A stretch of 64,000 nt of DNA from Haliea sp. (lineage in GTDB: Bacteria > Pseudomonadota > Gammaproteobacteria > Pseudomonadales > Halieaceae): positions 248,001-312,000 of the forward strand of contig NZNC01000015.1 in NCBI GenBank assembly GCA_002692965.1. Reading direction: 5' to 3'. The translations under genes and the position numbers were made by a program. Positions 1-8,707 of this stretch are shown here, one piece after another. Numbering within the stretch: position 1 is the first letter of the stretch; every line of letters begins with the position of its first letter. Below the pieces are notes generated by a model. It was not told where the DNA came from and did not search any database. It worked only from the letters and a program-made list of their open reading frames with translations.

Positions 1-1
1 G

Positions 2-1030
2 CTGGCGGCGAGCACCGGGATCGTCGGTGCCACGGTGGTCACCATGGGCCTGCTCTCACTGCCAAGCATGTTGCGCGGGGGCTACAACCCGAGCCTGGCA
101 GCCGGCACCATCTGCGCCACCGGCACCCTGGGGCAGATCATCCCGCCCTCGATCGCCCTGGTACTATTGGGCGACGTCCTGTCCACGGCCTACCAGCAGG
201 CCCAGCTCAACCTGAACATCTACAACCCCAAGACGGTCTCCGTGGGCGACCTGTTCATCGGCGCCCTGATCCCCGGATTACTGCTGGTCGGCCTCTACCT
301 GCTTTATGTGCTGGTGGTCGCCTGGCTCCGCCCGGCGGCAGCGCCGGTGGTCAGTCGTGAACACGTGCCCCTGCGCGATGTGCTGGCCAGCCTGCTGCCC
401 CCGCTCTTGCTGATTACCGTGGTCCTCGGGTCCATCCTGGTCGGGGCCGCAACGCCCACGGAAGCGGCGGGGGTCGGCGCGGTGGGCGCCCTGGTGCTGG
501 CCTGGATCAAGCGGGAGCTGCCCCTGGAACGCCTGCAGGCGGCGATGCAGGACACCCTCAAGATCACCTGCATGGTCTTCATGATCCTGATCGGTGCCGC
601 GGTCTTTTCCCTGGTCTTCCGCGGCTTCGGCGGCGAGGAACTGATCCACGGCTTCTTCACCGGCATGCCCGGCGGGGTGGTCGGCGCCACTCTGGTGGTG
701 ATGCTGGTGATCTTCCTGCTCGGCTTCATTCTCGACTTCATCGAGATCACCTTCGTGGTGGTGCCCATCGTCGGCCCCATCCTGCTGATGATGGGCCTGG
801 ACCCGATCTGGCTGGGCATCATGATCGCCCTCAACCTGCAGACCTCCTTCCTCACGCCGCCCTTTGGCTTTGCGCTGTTCTATCTGCGCGGCGTGTCACC
901 ACCGGAACTGCCCACCAGCGCTATCTACCGCGGGGTACTTCCCTTTATAATCATGCAGTTGCTGGTATTGGCAGCCCTGTGGATCTGGCCTCCCCTGGCC
1001 ACCTGGCTGCCAGCGGCAATCAAGGGCTAG
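2..1030 (+). CDS. dctM: TRAP transporter large permease (DctM-like), 5' truncated
   Basis: This is the large membrane subunit of a tripartite ATP-independent periplasmic (TRAP) transporter, which imports organic acids using an ion gradient. The frame is open from base 2, so the N-terminus lies outside the window; 342 residues remain of the usual 425 or so. The visible part has the family-typical GGYNPSLAAGTICATGTLGQ stretch followed by IIPPSIALVLLGD, and many hydrophobic helices, with a final segment ending in WLPAAIKG. A DctQ small subunit is not in the window. The nearest binding protein (1537-2709) is convergent and not in the same operon, so the two need not work together. The family call is firm; the substrate is unknown. 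Confidence 0.93.
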   Translation: MAASTGIVGATVVTMGLLSLPSMLRGGYNPSLAAGTICATGTLGQIIPPSIALVLLGDVLSTAYQQAQLNLNIYNPKTVSVGDLFIGALIPGLLLVGLYLLYVLVVAWLRPAAAPVVSREHVPLRDVLASLLPPLLLITVVLGSILVGAATPTEAAGVGAVGALVLAWIKRELPLERLQAAMQDTLKITCMVFMILIGAAVFSLVFRGFGGEELIHGFFTGMPGGVVGATLVVMLVIFLLGFILDFIEITFVVVPIVGPILLMMGLDPIWLGIMIALNLQTSFLTPPFGFALFYLRGVSPPELPTSAIYRGVLPFIIMQLLVLAALWIWPPLATWLPAAIKG

Positions 1031-1078
1031 CCACCGCCGGCTACACGCGCACACTCATAAACACGCAGCAGGCACAGC

Positions 1079-1471
1079 ATGAGCGACATCGATTCCACCC
1101 CCGTCCCCCAGGGAGAACTGGCCCTGCAGGTGGTGGCCATGCCCCGGGATACCAATGCCACGGGCGATATCTACGGCGGCTGGCTATTGAGCCAGATGGA
1201 CATGGCCGGCGCGGTGACCGCCACGGAAGTGGCCGGCGGGCGCGTCGCCACGGTAGCCGTCGAGGGCATGGCCTTCATGACGCCGGTGCATGTCGGCGCG
1301 GTGGTCAGCTGCTACTGCGACGTCCTGGAAATCGGTCGCAGCTCGGTGCGTATCGTGGTGGAAGTGTGGATCAACTCCAAGCACGACGGCGAGCCGATCA
1401 AGGTTACCGAGGGCGAGTTCGTGTTTGTGGCCATCGACGAGAAGGGCCGCACCCGCGCCATCCAGCACTGA
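1079..1471 (+). CDS. yciA: Acyl-CoA thioesterase, YciA-like hotdog family
   Basis: A 130-residue single hotdog-fold protein that would hydrolyse acyl-CoA thioesters in the cytoplasm. The segment GDIYGGWLLSQMDMAGAVTA (about residues 29-48) is the YciA signature and carries the catalytic Asp in the helix, and it is followed by the typical GRVATVAVEGMAFMTPVHVG strand region. The length matches YciA (about 130). It starts 48 bases after the permease stop, on the same strand, so it may be co-transcribed. YciA enzymes are usually broad-range; no substrate can be read here. Confidence 0.9.
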   Translation: MSDIDSTPVPQGELALQVVAMPRDTNATGDIYGGWLLSQMDMAGAVTATEVAGGRVATVAVEGMAFMTPVHVGAVVSCYCDVLEIGRSSVRIVVEVWINSKHDGEPIKVTEGEFVFVAIDEKGRTRAIQH

Positions 1472-1536
1472 GGTCACGCTGGCGCGGGACAACCGCGCCG
1501 CCCGGTTGCCGGATGGCACACCGAACCGCCGCTAGC

Positions 1537-2709
1537 TCAGGGTGAGTCCGGCTCCAGGACGACGTCCCGGGCATTGATGTAGGCCTGCTCGGAGATGTGG
1601 TGGTAGTCGCGCACCGCCTCGAAGAAGCGCTGGTAGGAGGCCTCGACCTTCCGCGCCATGGGGTCGCTTGCCGTCAGTTCCGCAATCGCCTGGCGAGTAC
1701 CTGCGTAGAGTGCCTTCAGCACATCGTCGGGGAAACGCCGCAACGCCACTCCATGCTCCTCCACCAGCTGCTTGAGGGCCTGATTGTTGCGCGCGGTGAA
1801 TTCGTCGAGCATGTCCTGGTTCACCGCCCGGGTGGCCTCGGCGACGATAGCCCGCAGGTCCGCCGGCAATGCCTCATAGGAGTCCCGGTTGACGATGAAC
1901 TCCAGCATCGCACCCGGCTCGTGCCAGCCGGGGTAGTAGTAGTACTTCGCCACCTCGTGCAGGCCCAGGGCCAGATCGTTGTAGGGACCGACCCACTCGG
2001 CGGCATCGATCACGCCGGTCTGCAGCGAGGTATAGATCTCCCCGCCGGGGATGCGCACCGGCGTGCCGCCGGCGGCAGCGAACACATCCCCCGCCAGTCC
2101 GGGAATGCGCATCTTGACCCCCTGCAGATCCTCGAGGGAATTGATCTCGGTGCGGAACCAGCCAGCCATCTGCACGCCGGTGCTGCCCCCGGCAAAGGGA
2201 ATGATGTTCGAGGGCGCATAGGCCTCCCGCCACAACTCCAGACCGCCGCCGTAGTGCAGCCAGCCGTTCATTTCCTGGGCGGTCATGCCAAAGGGCACCG
2301 CGGTAAAGTAGACCGCCGAGGGAATCTTGCCCTTCCAGTAATAGGCGGCCCCGTGGCCGGCATCCGCCACCCCCTGGCGCACCGCGTCGAAGACCTCGAA
2401 GGGGGGCACCATCTCCCCGGCCCCGTAGACGTGAACCGTCATGCGGCCGCCGCTCATCTCGGTGACCCTGCGGGCGAAGTTTTCCGGCGCCGTCCCCAGG
2501 CCGGGCAGGTTCTTGGGCCAGGTAGTGACCAGTTTCCAGTGGAAGTGCTGTTCCGTGCCGCCCTCCACCGCAACACTGGCGCCGGCCGCCCGCGCCGCCG
2601 CGCTTCCCGCGCGGTCCATCGCCCAGAAGGCCGTGACGGTAACCAGGGCCGCCAGGAGCAGCAGGATGACAAGAGGGGTGTAGCGGCGCTCGACGGGGGA
2701 CTGGGGCAT
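1537..2709 (-). CDS. TRAP transporter solute-binding protein, TakP-like (2-oxo acid type)
   Basis: A periplasmic binding protein of the DctP/TAXI-independent TakP branch, 390 residues. An N-terminal hydrophobic segment (about residues 11-30) could be a signal peptide or anchor. In the known family member TakP the carboxylate ligand is held by a Gln, an Arg and a Trp spaced 21 and 38 residues apart; here Q180 (STGVQMAGWF), R201 (VKMRIPG) and W239 (AAEWVGP) show the same spacing. That supports a 2-oxo acid or lactate-like ligand, which is an inference. It converges on the YciA-like gene and has no DctQ/DctM partner beside it on its own strand, so the matching membrane subunits may be the truncated permease at the left edge or lie elsewhere. 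Confidence 0.88.
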   Translation of the reverse strand: MPQSPVERRYTPLVILLLLAALVTVTAFWAMDRAGSAAARAAGASVAVEGGTEQHFHWKLVTTWPKNLPGLGTAPENFARRVTEMSGGRMTVHVYGAGEMVPPFEVFDAVRQGVADAGHGAAYYWKGKIPSAVYFTAVPFGMTAQEMNGWLHYGGGLELWREAYAPSNIIPFAGGSTGVQMAGWFRTEINSLEDLQGVKMRIPGLAGDVFAAAGGTPVRIPGGEIYTSLQTGVIDAAEWVGPYNDLALGLHEVAKYYYYPGWHEPGAMLEFIVNRDSYEALPADLRAIVAEATRAVNQDMLDEFTARNNQALKQLVEEHGVALRRFPDDVLKALYAGTRQAIAELTASDPMARKVEASYQRFFEAVRDYHHISEQAYINARDVVLEPDSP

Positions 2710-2821
2710 GGCAGTTTCTGCTTATTGGTGGATCTCTGGCGGCGCAGTCTAACCCGCCGGGTGCAGCATCACCAACTGCAGCGCCGACCCAGTGGCGGCG
2801 CCAACCGCGTCGCCCCGCGGT

Positions 2822-4975
2822 TCAGAGCGCCTGCAGCTTGGCGTATTGCAGCACCAGCCACTTGCTGCCCTCGTCGTCGAAGTTGACCTCGACCCGGGCA
2901 CTGGCGCCGCGGCCCTCGAAGTTGATCACGGTGCCATCCCCGAACACGCTGTGGTAGACCCGCTGCCCGAGGCTGATACCCGTGTCCGGCACTTCGGTCT
3001 GGGCGAAGTGATTGACCGGCCGCTGGATGGTGGTGCTGTGCAGGCGCACCTCCCGCAACAGTTCCGCGGGAATCTCCCGCACAAAGCGCGAGGGGGTGTT
3101 GTAGATCTCGTTGCCGTGCAGGCGACGGGACTCGGCGTAGCTGATCACCAGGCGCTGCATGGCCCGGGTGATACCCACGTAGCAGAGCCGCCGCTCCTCC
3201 TCCAGGCGCCCGGGCTCCTCCAGGGACATGCGGTGGGGGAAGAGGTTTTCCTCCATGCCGGCGAGGAACACCAGGGGAAACTCCAGGCCCTTGGCGGAGT
3301 GCAGGGTCATCAGCTGGACGCTGTCCTCGTGGGCATCGGCCTGGGCATCGCCGGCGTCGAGGGCGGCGTTGTCCAGGAACTGCTGCAGGGGCGAGAGCTC
3401 CTCCCCCTCGGGGGCGAACTGCTTGGCGGCGCTGACCAGCTCCTCCAGGTTTTCCACCCGCGCCTGGCCTTTCTCGCCCTTTTCGTTGCGGTGGAAATCC
3501 ACCAGGCCCGAGCCCTGGATCACCTGCTCGGCAATCTCCTCCAGCGCCAGCTCGTCGGTGCCGCTGTCGAGCTCGTCGATCAGTACCTGGAAGCCCTCCA
3601 GGGCGGAAAGCGCTCGGGCCGGCATGAGCTTCTCGTCGCGGGCGATATTGATCGCCTGCCACAGGGCGATCTCGCGCTCCCGGGCCAGCTCGCGCAGGCT
3701 GTCCACCGTTTTGCTGCCGATACCCCGGGGCGGCGTGTTGATCACCCGCTCCACCGCGGCATCGTCGCCGCGATTGAGTAGCAGACGCAGGTAGGCCAGG
3801 GCGTTGCGGATTTCCAGCCGTTCGTAGAAGCGCTGACCGCCATAGATGCGGTAGGGCAGGCCGTGGCGGATCAGGGCTTCTTCCAGCACCCGGGACTGGG
3901 CGTTGGAGCGGTAGAGAATGGCCACCGAGCTGCGGGTGTTGCCGTCGTTGACCCAGCTCTCCCCCTGCTCGACGATGAAGCGCGCCTCGTCGTGTTCGTT
4001 GTAGGCGGCGTAGAGGGAGATCGGCTCGCCGCTCTCCCCCGCCGTCCACAGTTCCTTGCCCAGGCGGCCGAAGTTGTTGGCAATCACCGCATTGGCGGCT
4101 TGCAGGATGGTCTGGGTGGAGCGGTAGTTCTGCTCCAGGCGCACCGTGTGGGTGCCGGGGAAGTCGTCAGTGAAACGCTGGATATTCTCGATCTTCGCCC
4201 CGCGCCAGCCGTAGATGGACTGATCGTCGTCCCCCACCGCCACTACCGGAATCTGCCCGCCGGCCAGCACCCGCAGCCAGGCGTACTGGATGGTATTGGT
4301 GTCCTGGAACTCGTCCACCAGGATCTGCCGGAAGCGACCCTGGTAGTGGCGCAGCACCGCCGGGCACTTCAGCCACAGTTCGTGGGCGCGCAGCAGCAGC
4401 TCTGCGAAGTCCACCAGGCCGGCCCGCTCGCAGGCCGCCTCGTAGGCGCGGTAGACCTGCAACATGGTCTGGCCCCAGAGATCCCCCGGCGGCACGTCGA
4501 TGTGCGCCGCCCGCAGCCCCTCGTCCTTCTGCCCGTTGATGTACCACTGGGCCTGCCGCGGCGGCCAGCGGGAGTCGTCCAGGTTCAGCTCCCGGCAGAT
4601 GCGCTTGACCAACCGCAGCTGGTCATCGCTGTCCAGGATCTGGAAGTTCTGCGGCAGCCCGGCATCCTTCCAGTGGGCCTTGAGCAGGCGGTGGGCCAGG
4701 CCGTGGAAGGTACCGACCCAGAGCCCGTGACCAGAGATCTGCAGCATCTCCTCGATGCGCCCACGCATCTCCCGGGCCGCCTTGTTGGTGAAGGTCACCG
4801 CCAGGATCGACCAGGGGGACAGGTCCTGGGCCCGGATCAGCCAGGCGATACGGTGCACCAGCACGCGGGTCTTGCCGCTGCCGGCGCCGGCCAGCACCAG
4901 CAGGTTGGGGCTGTCGTCGGCCACGGCTTCGCGCTGGGCGGGATTCAGGGGGGAAAGAATATCTGATACGTCCAT
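2822..4975 (-). CDS. uvrD: DNA helicase II, UvrD
   Basis: A 717-residue superfamily 1A 3'-5' DNA helicase used in nucleotide excision and mismatch repair; E. coli UvrD has 720 residues. Motifs appear in order: Walker A AGAGSGKT (residues 29-36), TFTNKAAREM (Ia), VDEFQDTN (II), VGDDDQSIYGWRGA (III), LEQNYRST (IV), LMTLHSAKGLEF (V) and VGITRA (VI). The C-terminus (VYHSVFGDGTVINF) is the UvrD-specific tail that separates it from Rep. It is monocistronic; the start is an ATG at 4975. No LexA box (CTGT-N8-ACAG) was found upstream. Confidence 0.97.
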   Translation of the reverse strand: MDVSDILSPLNPAQREAVADDSPNLLVLAGAGSGKTRVLVHRIAWLIRAQDLSPWSILAVTFTNKAAREMRGRIEEMLQISGHGLWVGTFHGLAHRLLKAHWKDAGLPQNFQILDSDDQLRLVKRICRELNLDDSRWPPRQAQWYINGQKDEGLRAAHIDVPPGDLWGQTMLQVYRAYEAACERAGLVDFAELLLRAHELWLKCPAVLRHYQGRFRQILVDEFQDTNTIQYAWLRVLAGGQIPVVAVGDDDQSIYGWRGAKIENIQRFTDDFPGTHTVRLEQNYRSTQTILQAANAVIANNFGRLGKELWTAGESGEPISLYAAYNEHDEARFIVEQGESWVNDGNTRSSVAILYRSNAQSRVLEEALIRHGLPYRIYGGQRFYERLEIRNALAYLRLLLNRGDDAAVERVINTPPRGIGSKTVDSLRELAREREIALWQAINIARDEKLMPARALSALEGFQVLIDELDSGTDELALEEIAEQVIQGSGLVDFHRNEKGEKGQARVENLEELVSAAKQFAPEGEELSPLQQFLDNAALDAGDAQADAHEDSVQLMTLHSAKGLEFPLVFLAGMEENLFPHRMSLEEPGRLEEERRLCYVGITRAMQRLVISYAESRRLHGNEIYNTPSRFVREIPAELLREVRLHSTTIQRPVNHFAQTEVPDTGISLGQRVYHSVFGDGTVINFEGRGASARVEVNFDDEGSKWLVLQYAKLQAL

Positions 4976-5062
4976 GCGCGAATTCTACCGGAAGCGGGAA
5001 ACAGAGGCAGGCTCCTTTTTGCATCCCGGGTGTCCACTGGATGGCGACGCTCGGTTTCGCTG

Positions 5063-5091
5063 TTTGCGACCTGGCTTGGCAGGGCGATAAT
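5063..5091 (+). promoter_or_regulatory. Candidate sigma-70 promoter upstream of the HexR-like gene
   Basis: TTGCGA (5063-5068) and GATAAT (5086-5091) are separated by 17 bases and point toward the regulator gene at 5248. The leader would be about 150 bases. It is the best match to a housekeeping promoter in the 272-base uvrD/hexR intergenic region, but no second line of evidence supports it. Confidence 0.45.
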
Positions 5092-5247
5092 GGCGCGGTC
5101 CTTGCGCCCATTCGTGGAGCTACTATCATGGCAGGGCACGGCATTCGACACGCTTCACTCCACGCACCGGCGCGGGGCAGGCCTGCCGGACGCCTGGATA
5201 TGGACCGCCCGGCGACGTCCTGAACGCCCACTCAAGAGAGACCACCC

Positions 5248-6108
5248 GTGCCAAGGCCCAAGCGCTCCCTGTTGCGCAGCATTGCCAGCGACCTGCCCGA
5301 CCTTCGCCCTTCGGAACGCAAGGTGGGGGAGCTGGTGCTCGCCAACCCGGAGGGCATCATCCACATGCGCATCGTCGACCTGGCCTCCGCCGCCGGGGTC
5401 AGTGAGCCCACGGTGGTGCGCTTCTGCCGCTCGATCGGCTGCGAGGGTTTCCAGCATTTCAAGCTGGCACTGGCGCGCAGCACCGCGCCGAACCCGAGCC
5501 ACGAGCCCTTCCAGCTCAGCGAGATGGACACCGCCAGGGACTACACCTACAAGGTCTTCGACGCGACCATGGAGACCCTGAGCCGGGTGCGCGACTCCCT
5601 CGACCCCGACACCATCGAGGTCGCCGTGGACGCCCTGTGCAATGCCCGGCGGGTGGAATTCTACGGCTTCGGCGCCTCGAGCCCGGTCGCCATGGATGCC
5701 CAGCACAAGTTCTTCCGCCTGCAGATCGCCAGCGCCGCCCACTCGGACCCGCACATCCAGGCGATGTCGGCCATGTCCCTGAGCGCCGACGACGTGGTCG
5801 TGGCCATCTCCCAGACCGGCCGCAGCACCGCCCTGCTCGAGGCCATGGACCACGCCCGGGCTTCCGGCGCCGTGCTGATCGGGCTGGCCCCCGGGGACAC
5901 CCCGGTCATTCGCCGTTCGACCATCGCCATTCCGATCAACGTGACCCCTACCAGCGAGGACAGTTACAGCCCCCTGCCCTCGCGCATTGCCCACCTGGCC
6001 GTGATCGACATCCTTGCGGTCGGCGTTTCCAAGACCAAGGGGGACGATGTCAGCCGCCACCTGGCCCGGCTCAACCGGGGACTGCAGTCCCTCCGCACCC
6101 CGGATTGA
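5248..6108 (+). CDS. hexR: MurR/RpiR-family transcriptional regulator, HexR-like
   Basis: A 286-residue regulator with an N-terminal RpiR-type HTH (about residues 1-77, including VSEPTVVRFCRSIGCEGFQ) and a C-terminal SIS sugar-phosphate-binding domain (about 120-260; FYGFGASSPVAMDAQHKF and AISQTGRSTALL). HexR proteins of gammaproteobacteria sense 2-keto-3-deoxy-6-phosphogluconate and control central sugar metabolism; the HTH matches that type. The start is GTG at 5248 with a purine-rich AAGAGAGA about 8 bases upstream. No Entner-Doudoroff genes are adjacent, so HexR rather than another RpiR member rests on the HTH sequence alone. Confidence 0.8.
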   Translation: MPRPKRSLLRSIASDLPDLRPSERKVGELVLANPEGIIHMRIVDLASAAGVSEPTVVRFCRSIGCEGFQHFKLALARSTAPNPSHEPFQLSEMDTARDYTYKVFDATMETLSRVRDSLDPDTIEVAVDALCNARRVEFYGFGASSPVAMDAQHKFFRLQIASAAHSDPHIQAMSAMSLSADDVVVAISQTGRSTALLEAMDHARASGAVLIGLAPGDTPVIRRSTIAIPINVTPTSEDSYSPLPSRIAHLAVIDILAVGVSKTKGDDVSRHLARLNRGLQSLRTPD

Positions 6109-6181
6109 GACGCGCGAGGGCATTGCCGGCCACCCTCTGGTAGACTCCCTCCAGCCACAGCAGCCCCCGCGGAGCATCGGC

Positions 6182-7180
6182 ATGCACGACGACAAGCACA
6201 ACGACAACGAGCCCAATCCCTGGCGCGACGACCCGGACCCCGATGACCCCTGGCGCGATCGCGACAACGGCGAGGAAGGGCGCGACGATGACCTGCCCAG
6301 CTTCAGCTACCGGGACCAGGACGAAGACCCGGTGGATATCTGGGGGGAGCCCCTGAATCAGCGGAACGATGACCGCAGTGACTCGGCCGGGGAGCGTGAG
6401 CCCTCCGACCCCGACTGGGACAGCGACGACTATTCCGACGACAGTTCGCTCGATGACACCTTCGGGGACGAGGAAGGCACCCGTACCGCGGAGGAACGCT
6501 CCCGTGACGACGGGCAGAGTACGCCGGCCATGACCGACGCCGGGGGAGAAACGGACGAAGACGGGGAGCGCTGGCCACTGGCGCTGATCGCCGTGGCGGT
6601 CATTGCCCTGGTTCTCCTGGCTGCCGGCGGCTATGGCGTCATGCAGCAGCGCAGTGCCATGCAGGCCGAAATCACCGAGCTGCAGGCACGCCTGGCGGAA
6701 TCCGCCACCCCCGATGAAGTGCTCGCCGCCCGCCGCGCCCTGGAAGACATGCGCGGCGAAAACACCGAGATGCGCGCCCTGGTCACCAGCCTGCGGGAAG
6801 AAAACCAGCGCCTGTCCGACACCCTCGCGGGGCTGGAACAACAGGTGGACGCCCAGCGGGAAGTCACCGACAAGCCCCGCGAGGCAGCCGCCAGTACGCC
6901 ACCGCGCGAGGAGAAGCCAAAGCCAGCCCCGCGCCCGCGGGTCGCCGGTGACTGGTTCGTGAACTTCGGTGCCTATCGCGAGCAGAACTTGGCCAACGAT
7001 TGGGCGGGCAAACTGCGCAAGGACGGCAATACCGTCGTGGTCATGCCCGTCGACAGCAACGGACGCAGCCTGTACCGGGTGCGCATCACCGGGCTGGCCT
7101 CGGAAAGTGCCGCGCGCCAGCTGGCCGGCCAGCTGGAAAAGCGCTTCGACCTGGCCCCCCTCTGGGTAGGCCGGCAATGA
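6182..7180 (+). CDS. SPOR-domain membrane protein with acidic N-terminal tail
   Basis: A 332-residue protein. Residues 1 to about 120 are highly charged, rich in Asp, Glu, Arg and Pro, and probably disordered in the cytoplasm. A single membrane helix follows (WPLALIAVAVIALVLLAAGG), then a periplasmic coiled-coil (heptad-like stretch about 155-230, ITELQARLAESATPDEVLAA), a Pro/Lys linker and a C-terminal SPOR domain starting at GDWFVNFGAYREQNLANDWA. SPOR domains bind denuded septal peptidoglycan, so a cell-division or envelope role is likely. An upstream in-frame ATG at 6014 would overlap the HexR-like gene; the ATG at 6182 is preferred because the translation becomes low-complexity acidic from there. 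Confidence 0.85.
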   Translation: MHDDKHNDNEPNPWRDDPDPDDPWRDRDNGEEGRDDDLPSFSYRDQDEDPVDIWGEPLNQRNDDRSDSAGEREPSDPDWDSDDYSDDSSLDDTFGDEEGTRTAEERSRDDGQSTPAMTDAGGETDEDGERWPLALIAVAVIALVLLAAGGYGVMQQRSAMQAEITELQARLAESATPDEVLAARRALEDMRGENTEMRALVTSLREENQRLSDTLAGLEQQVDAQREVTDKPREAAASTPPREEKPKPAPRPRVAGDWFVNFGAYREQNLANDWAGKLRKDGNTVVVMPVDSNGRSLYRVRITGLASESAARQLAGQLEKRFDLAPLWVGRQ

Positions 7181-7244
7181 TCCGGCTTGGCAGCACCCTC
7201 GCCGACTGCTAATGTTGACGCTCATCCTGACAGGAGATAAGCAC

Positions 7245-7625
7245 ATGAAGTCCCTGAACATTCTGCTCGCAACCCTGATGCTTGGCAGCGGCGCCGCCCT
7301 GGCCGAAGACTGCAGCAAACCGGCGAGCCCCGAGCTTCCCGACGGCGCCAGCGCCAGCATGGAAGAGATGCTGGCGGGCCAGCAGGCCGTCAAGGCCTTC
7401 CAGACGGAAAACCTGGAGTACATGGATTGCCTGGAGAAGCGTTTCTCCGCCGCCAAGACCAGGATTGAAGAGGGCGAGGTCGAAGGCAAGGAGGCGCTGA
7501 AGGCCGTCCAGGCGGAGTACAGCGAGGCCGTGGATGCCTACAACAAGGCCGTCTCCACCGAAGAAGAGGTGGCTGGTCAGTTCAACACCGAAATCCGCGA
7601 GTACAAGGCTGCCAACCCGCAGTAA
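7245..7625 (+). CDS. Small secreted protein of unknown function
   Basis: A 126-residue protein with a signal peptide (MKSLNILLATLMLGSGAALA, cleavage probably before EDCSK). The mature part is Ala/Glu-rich and predicted helical, with two cysteines (in EDCSK and MDCLEK) that could form a disulfide in the periplasm. The start at 7245 has a good AGGAG (7232-7236) eight bases upstream, which beats the earlier in-frame ATG at 7212. I do not recognise a named family. It follows the SPOR gene by 64 bases on the same strand and converges on oxyR. Confidence 0.75.
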   Translation: MKSLNILLATLMLGSGAALAEDCSKPASPELPDGASASMEEMLAGQQAVKAFQTENLEYMDCLEKRFSAAKTRIEEGEVEGKEALKAVQAEYSEAVDAYNKAVSTEEEVAGQFNTEIREYKAANPQ

Positions 7626-7633
7626 GGCTCGCG

Positions 7634-7656
7634 GCCGCCCTCCCAGGGAGGGCGGC
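7634..7656. terminator. Perfect GC hairpin between convergent genes
   Basis: GCCGCCCTCCC (7634-7644) pairs perfectly with GGGAGGGCGGC (7646-7656) around a single A, so the real loop is three to five bases. It lies midway between the secreted-protein stop (7625) and the oxyR stop (7662). There is no T tract on either side, so it may act as an mRNA end-stabilising or bidirectional termination hairpin rather than a textbook terminator. Confidence 0.5.
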
Positions 7657-7661
7657 ACCCC

Positions 7662-8573
7662 CTAGCGAATTGCCGCAGCGCAGCGGGACAACTGCTCCCG
7701 AAACAGCGCCTTCAAGACCTCCACATTGTTTACCCCACCGAAATTGGGCCGCACGATAAAGGCGATGCTCCGGTGGGGCCCCTGCTCCGCCAGGTGCACG
7801 GCCCGCAGCTCCGAATTGCCCGCCAGCAACTGGTCCAGCGCCATTTCCGGGACCAGGGTGGCGCCCATGTGGCCCGCCACCATCTGGATCAGGGTATACA
7901 GGCTGGCCCCCTCAAGGGTGGCCCCCAGCTCCGATGCCCCCATGTGGCATACGGCCAGGGCGTGATCCTTGAGACAATGGCCGTCCTTGAGCAGCATCAG
8001 GCCACTGCCCTTGAGCTCCTCGCCGCTGATGCTGTCGCGCTCGGCGATCGGGCTGTCCCGGTGCACCACCAGGTAGAGATCCTCCTCCCAGAAGGGGAAG
8101 GCCAGCAGCCCCTCATGGGGGTAGGGCAATGCCAGTACCGCGGTATCCAGTTCCCCGCTGCGCACCTTGTCCACCAGCACGTGCGACTGCTCCTCGGTAA
8201 TCGCCAGGCGAAACTCCGGGTAGCTGTCGCGAACCGCAGGCAGCACCTTGGGCAGCAAATAGGGCCCAATCGTGGGAATCACGCCCATGCTCATGGGGTA
8301 GCTCAGGGGCTGCTTGCCGGCCTGTGCCAGCCGGTGGATGTCATCCAGCTCGACCTTGATGGCCATGGCCCGCGCCAGAATCTGTTCCCCGACCGGCGTC
8401 ACCAGCACTTTCTTGTTGTCGCGCTCGAACAGCTGGGTACCCAGCTGGCTCTCCAGTTCGGAAATGGCCGTGCTCAGGGCGGACTGGGAGATCGCACACT
8501 GCTCCGCCGCCTTCTTGAAGTGTCGGGTGTGAGCCACCGCGAGGGCGTAATTGAGCTGCTTGAGGGAGATCAT
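7662..8573 (-). CDS. oxyR: Hydrogen peroxide sensor, LysR-family OxyR
   Basis: A 303-residue LysR-type regulator with an N-terminal winged HTH (residues about 3-60, ISQSALSTAISELESQLG) and a periplasmic-binding-protein-like sensor domain. The two redox cysteines of OxyR are present as C200 and C209 in GHCLKDHALAVCHMGA, with the same 9-residue spacing as C199/C208 of E. coli, so peroxide sensing by disulfide formation is well supported. It is divergent from ahpC with 134 bases between starts, the usual arrangement for a regulator and its main target. Confidence 0.95.
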   Translation of the reverse strand: MISLKQLNYALAVAHTRHFKKAAEQCAISQSALSTAISELESQLGTQLFERDNKKVLVTPVGEQILARAMAIKVELDDIHRLAQAGKQPLSYPMSMGVIPTIGPYLLPKVLPAVRDSYPEFRLAITEEQSHVLVDKVRSGELDTAVLALPYPHEGLLAFPFWEEDLYLVVHRDSPIAERDSISGEELKGSGLMLLKDGHCLKDHALAVCHMGASELGATLEGASLYTLIQMVAGHMGATLVPEMALDQLLAGNSELRAVHLAEQGPHRSIAFIVRPNFGGVNNVEVLKALFREQLSRCAAAIR

Positions 8574-8605
8574 GGCCGCAGGCCTCTTCCAATAAACTGA
8601 ACGTG

Positions 8606-8622
8606 TGATTCCAATTTAATCA
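8606..8622. promoter_or_regulatory. Candidate OxyR operator between oxyR and ahpC
   Basis: A 17-bp inverted repeat TGATT-N7-AATCA sits in the AT-rich oxyR-ahpC intergenic region. The inner GATT-N7-AATC has the same N7 spacing as OxyR half-sites (ATAG-N7-CTAT). It would serve both ahpC activation and oxyR autoregulation. Only one well-formed pair of half-sites is visible; the next helical turn is poorly matched. Confidence 0.5.
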
Positions 8623-8707
8623 ATTTTCAAGAAGAATAATAGCGGGCATAGTGTGTCCATCAAACGCCGGAAACGGCGACAACCACCTGAAACAGGAGAA
8701 TCAACAC

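Noticed and set aside
1481-1499. Short GC hairpin as terminator between the YciA-like gene and the TRAP binding protein
   Set aside because: Seven-base stem with no T tract on either strand; GC-rich DNA gives such stems often.
4976-5040. SOS (LexA) box upstream of uvrD
   Set aside because: No CTGT-N8-ACAG palindrome; a lone CTGTTT without the right half is not enough.
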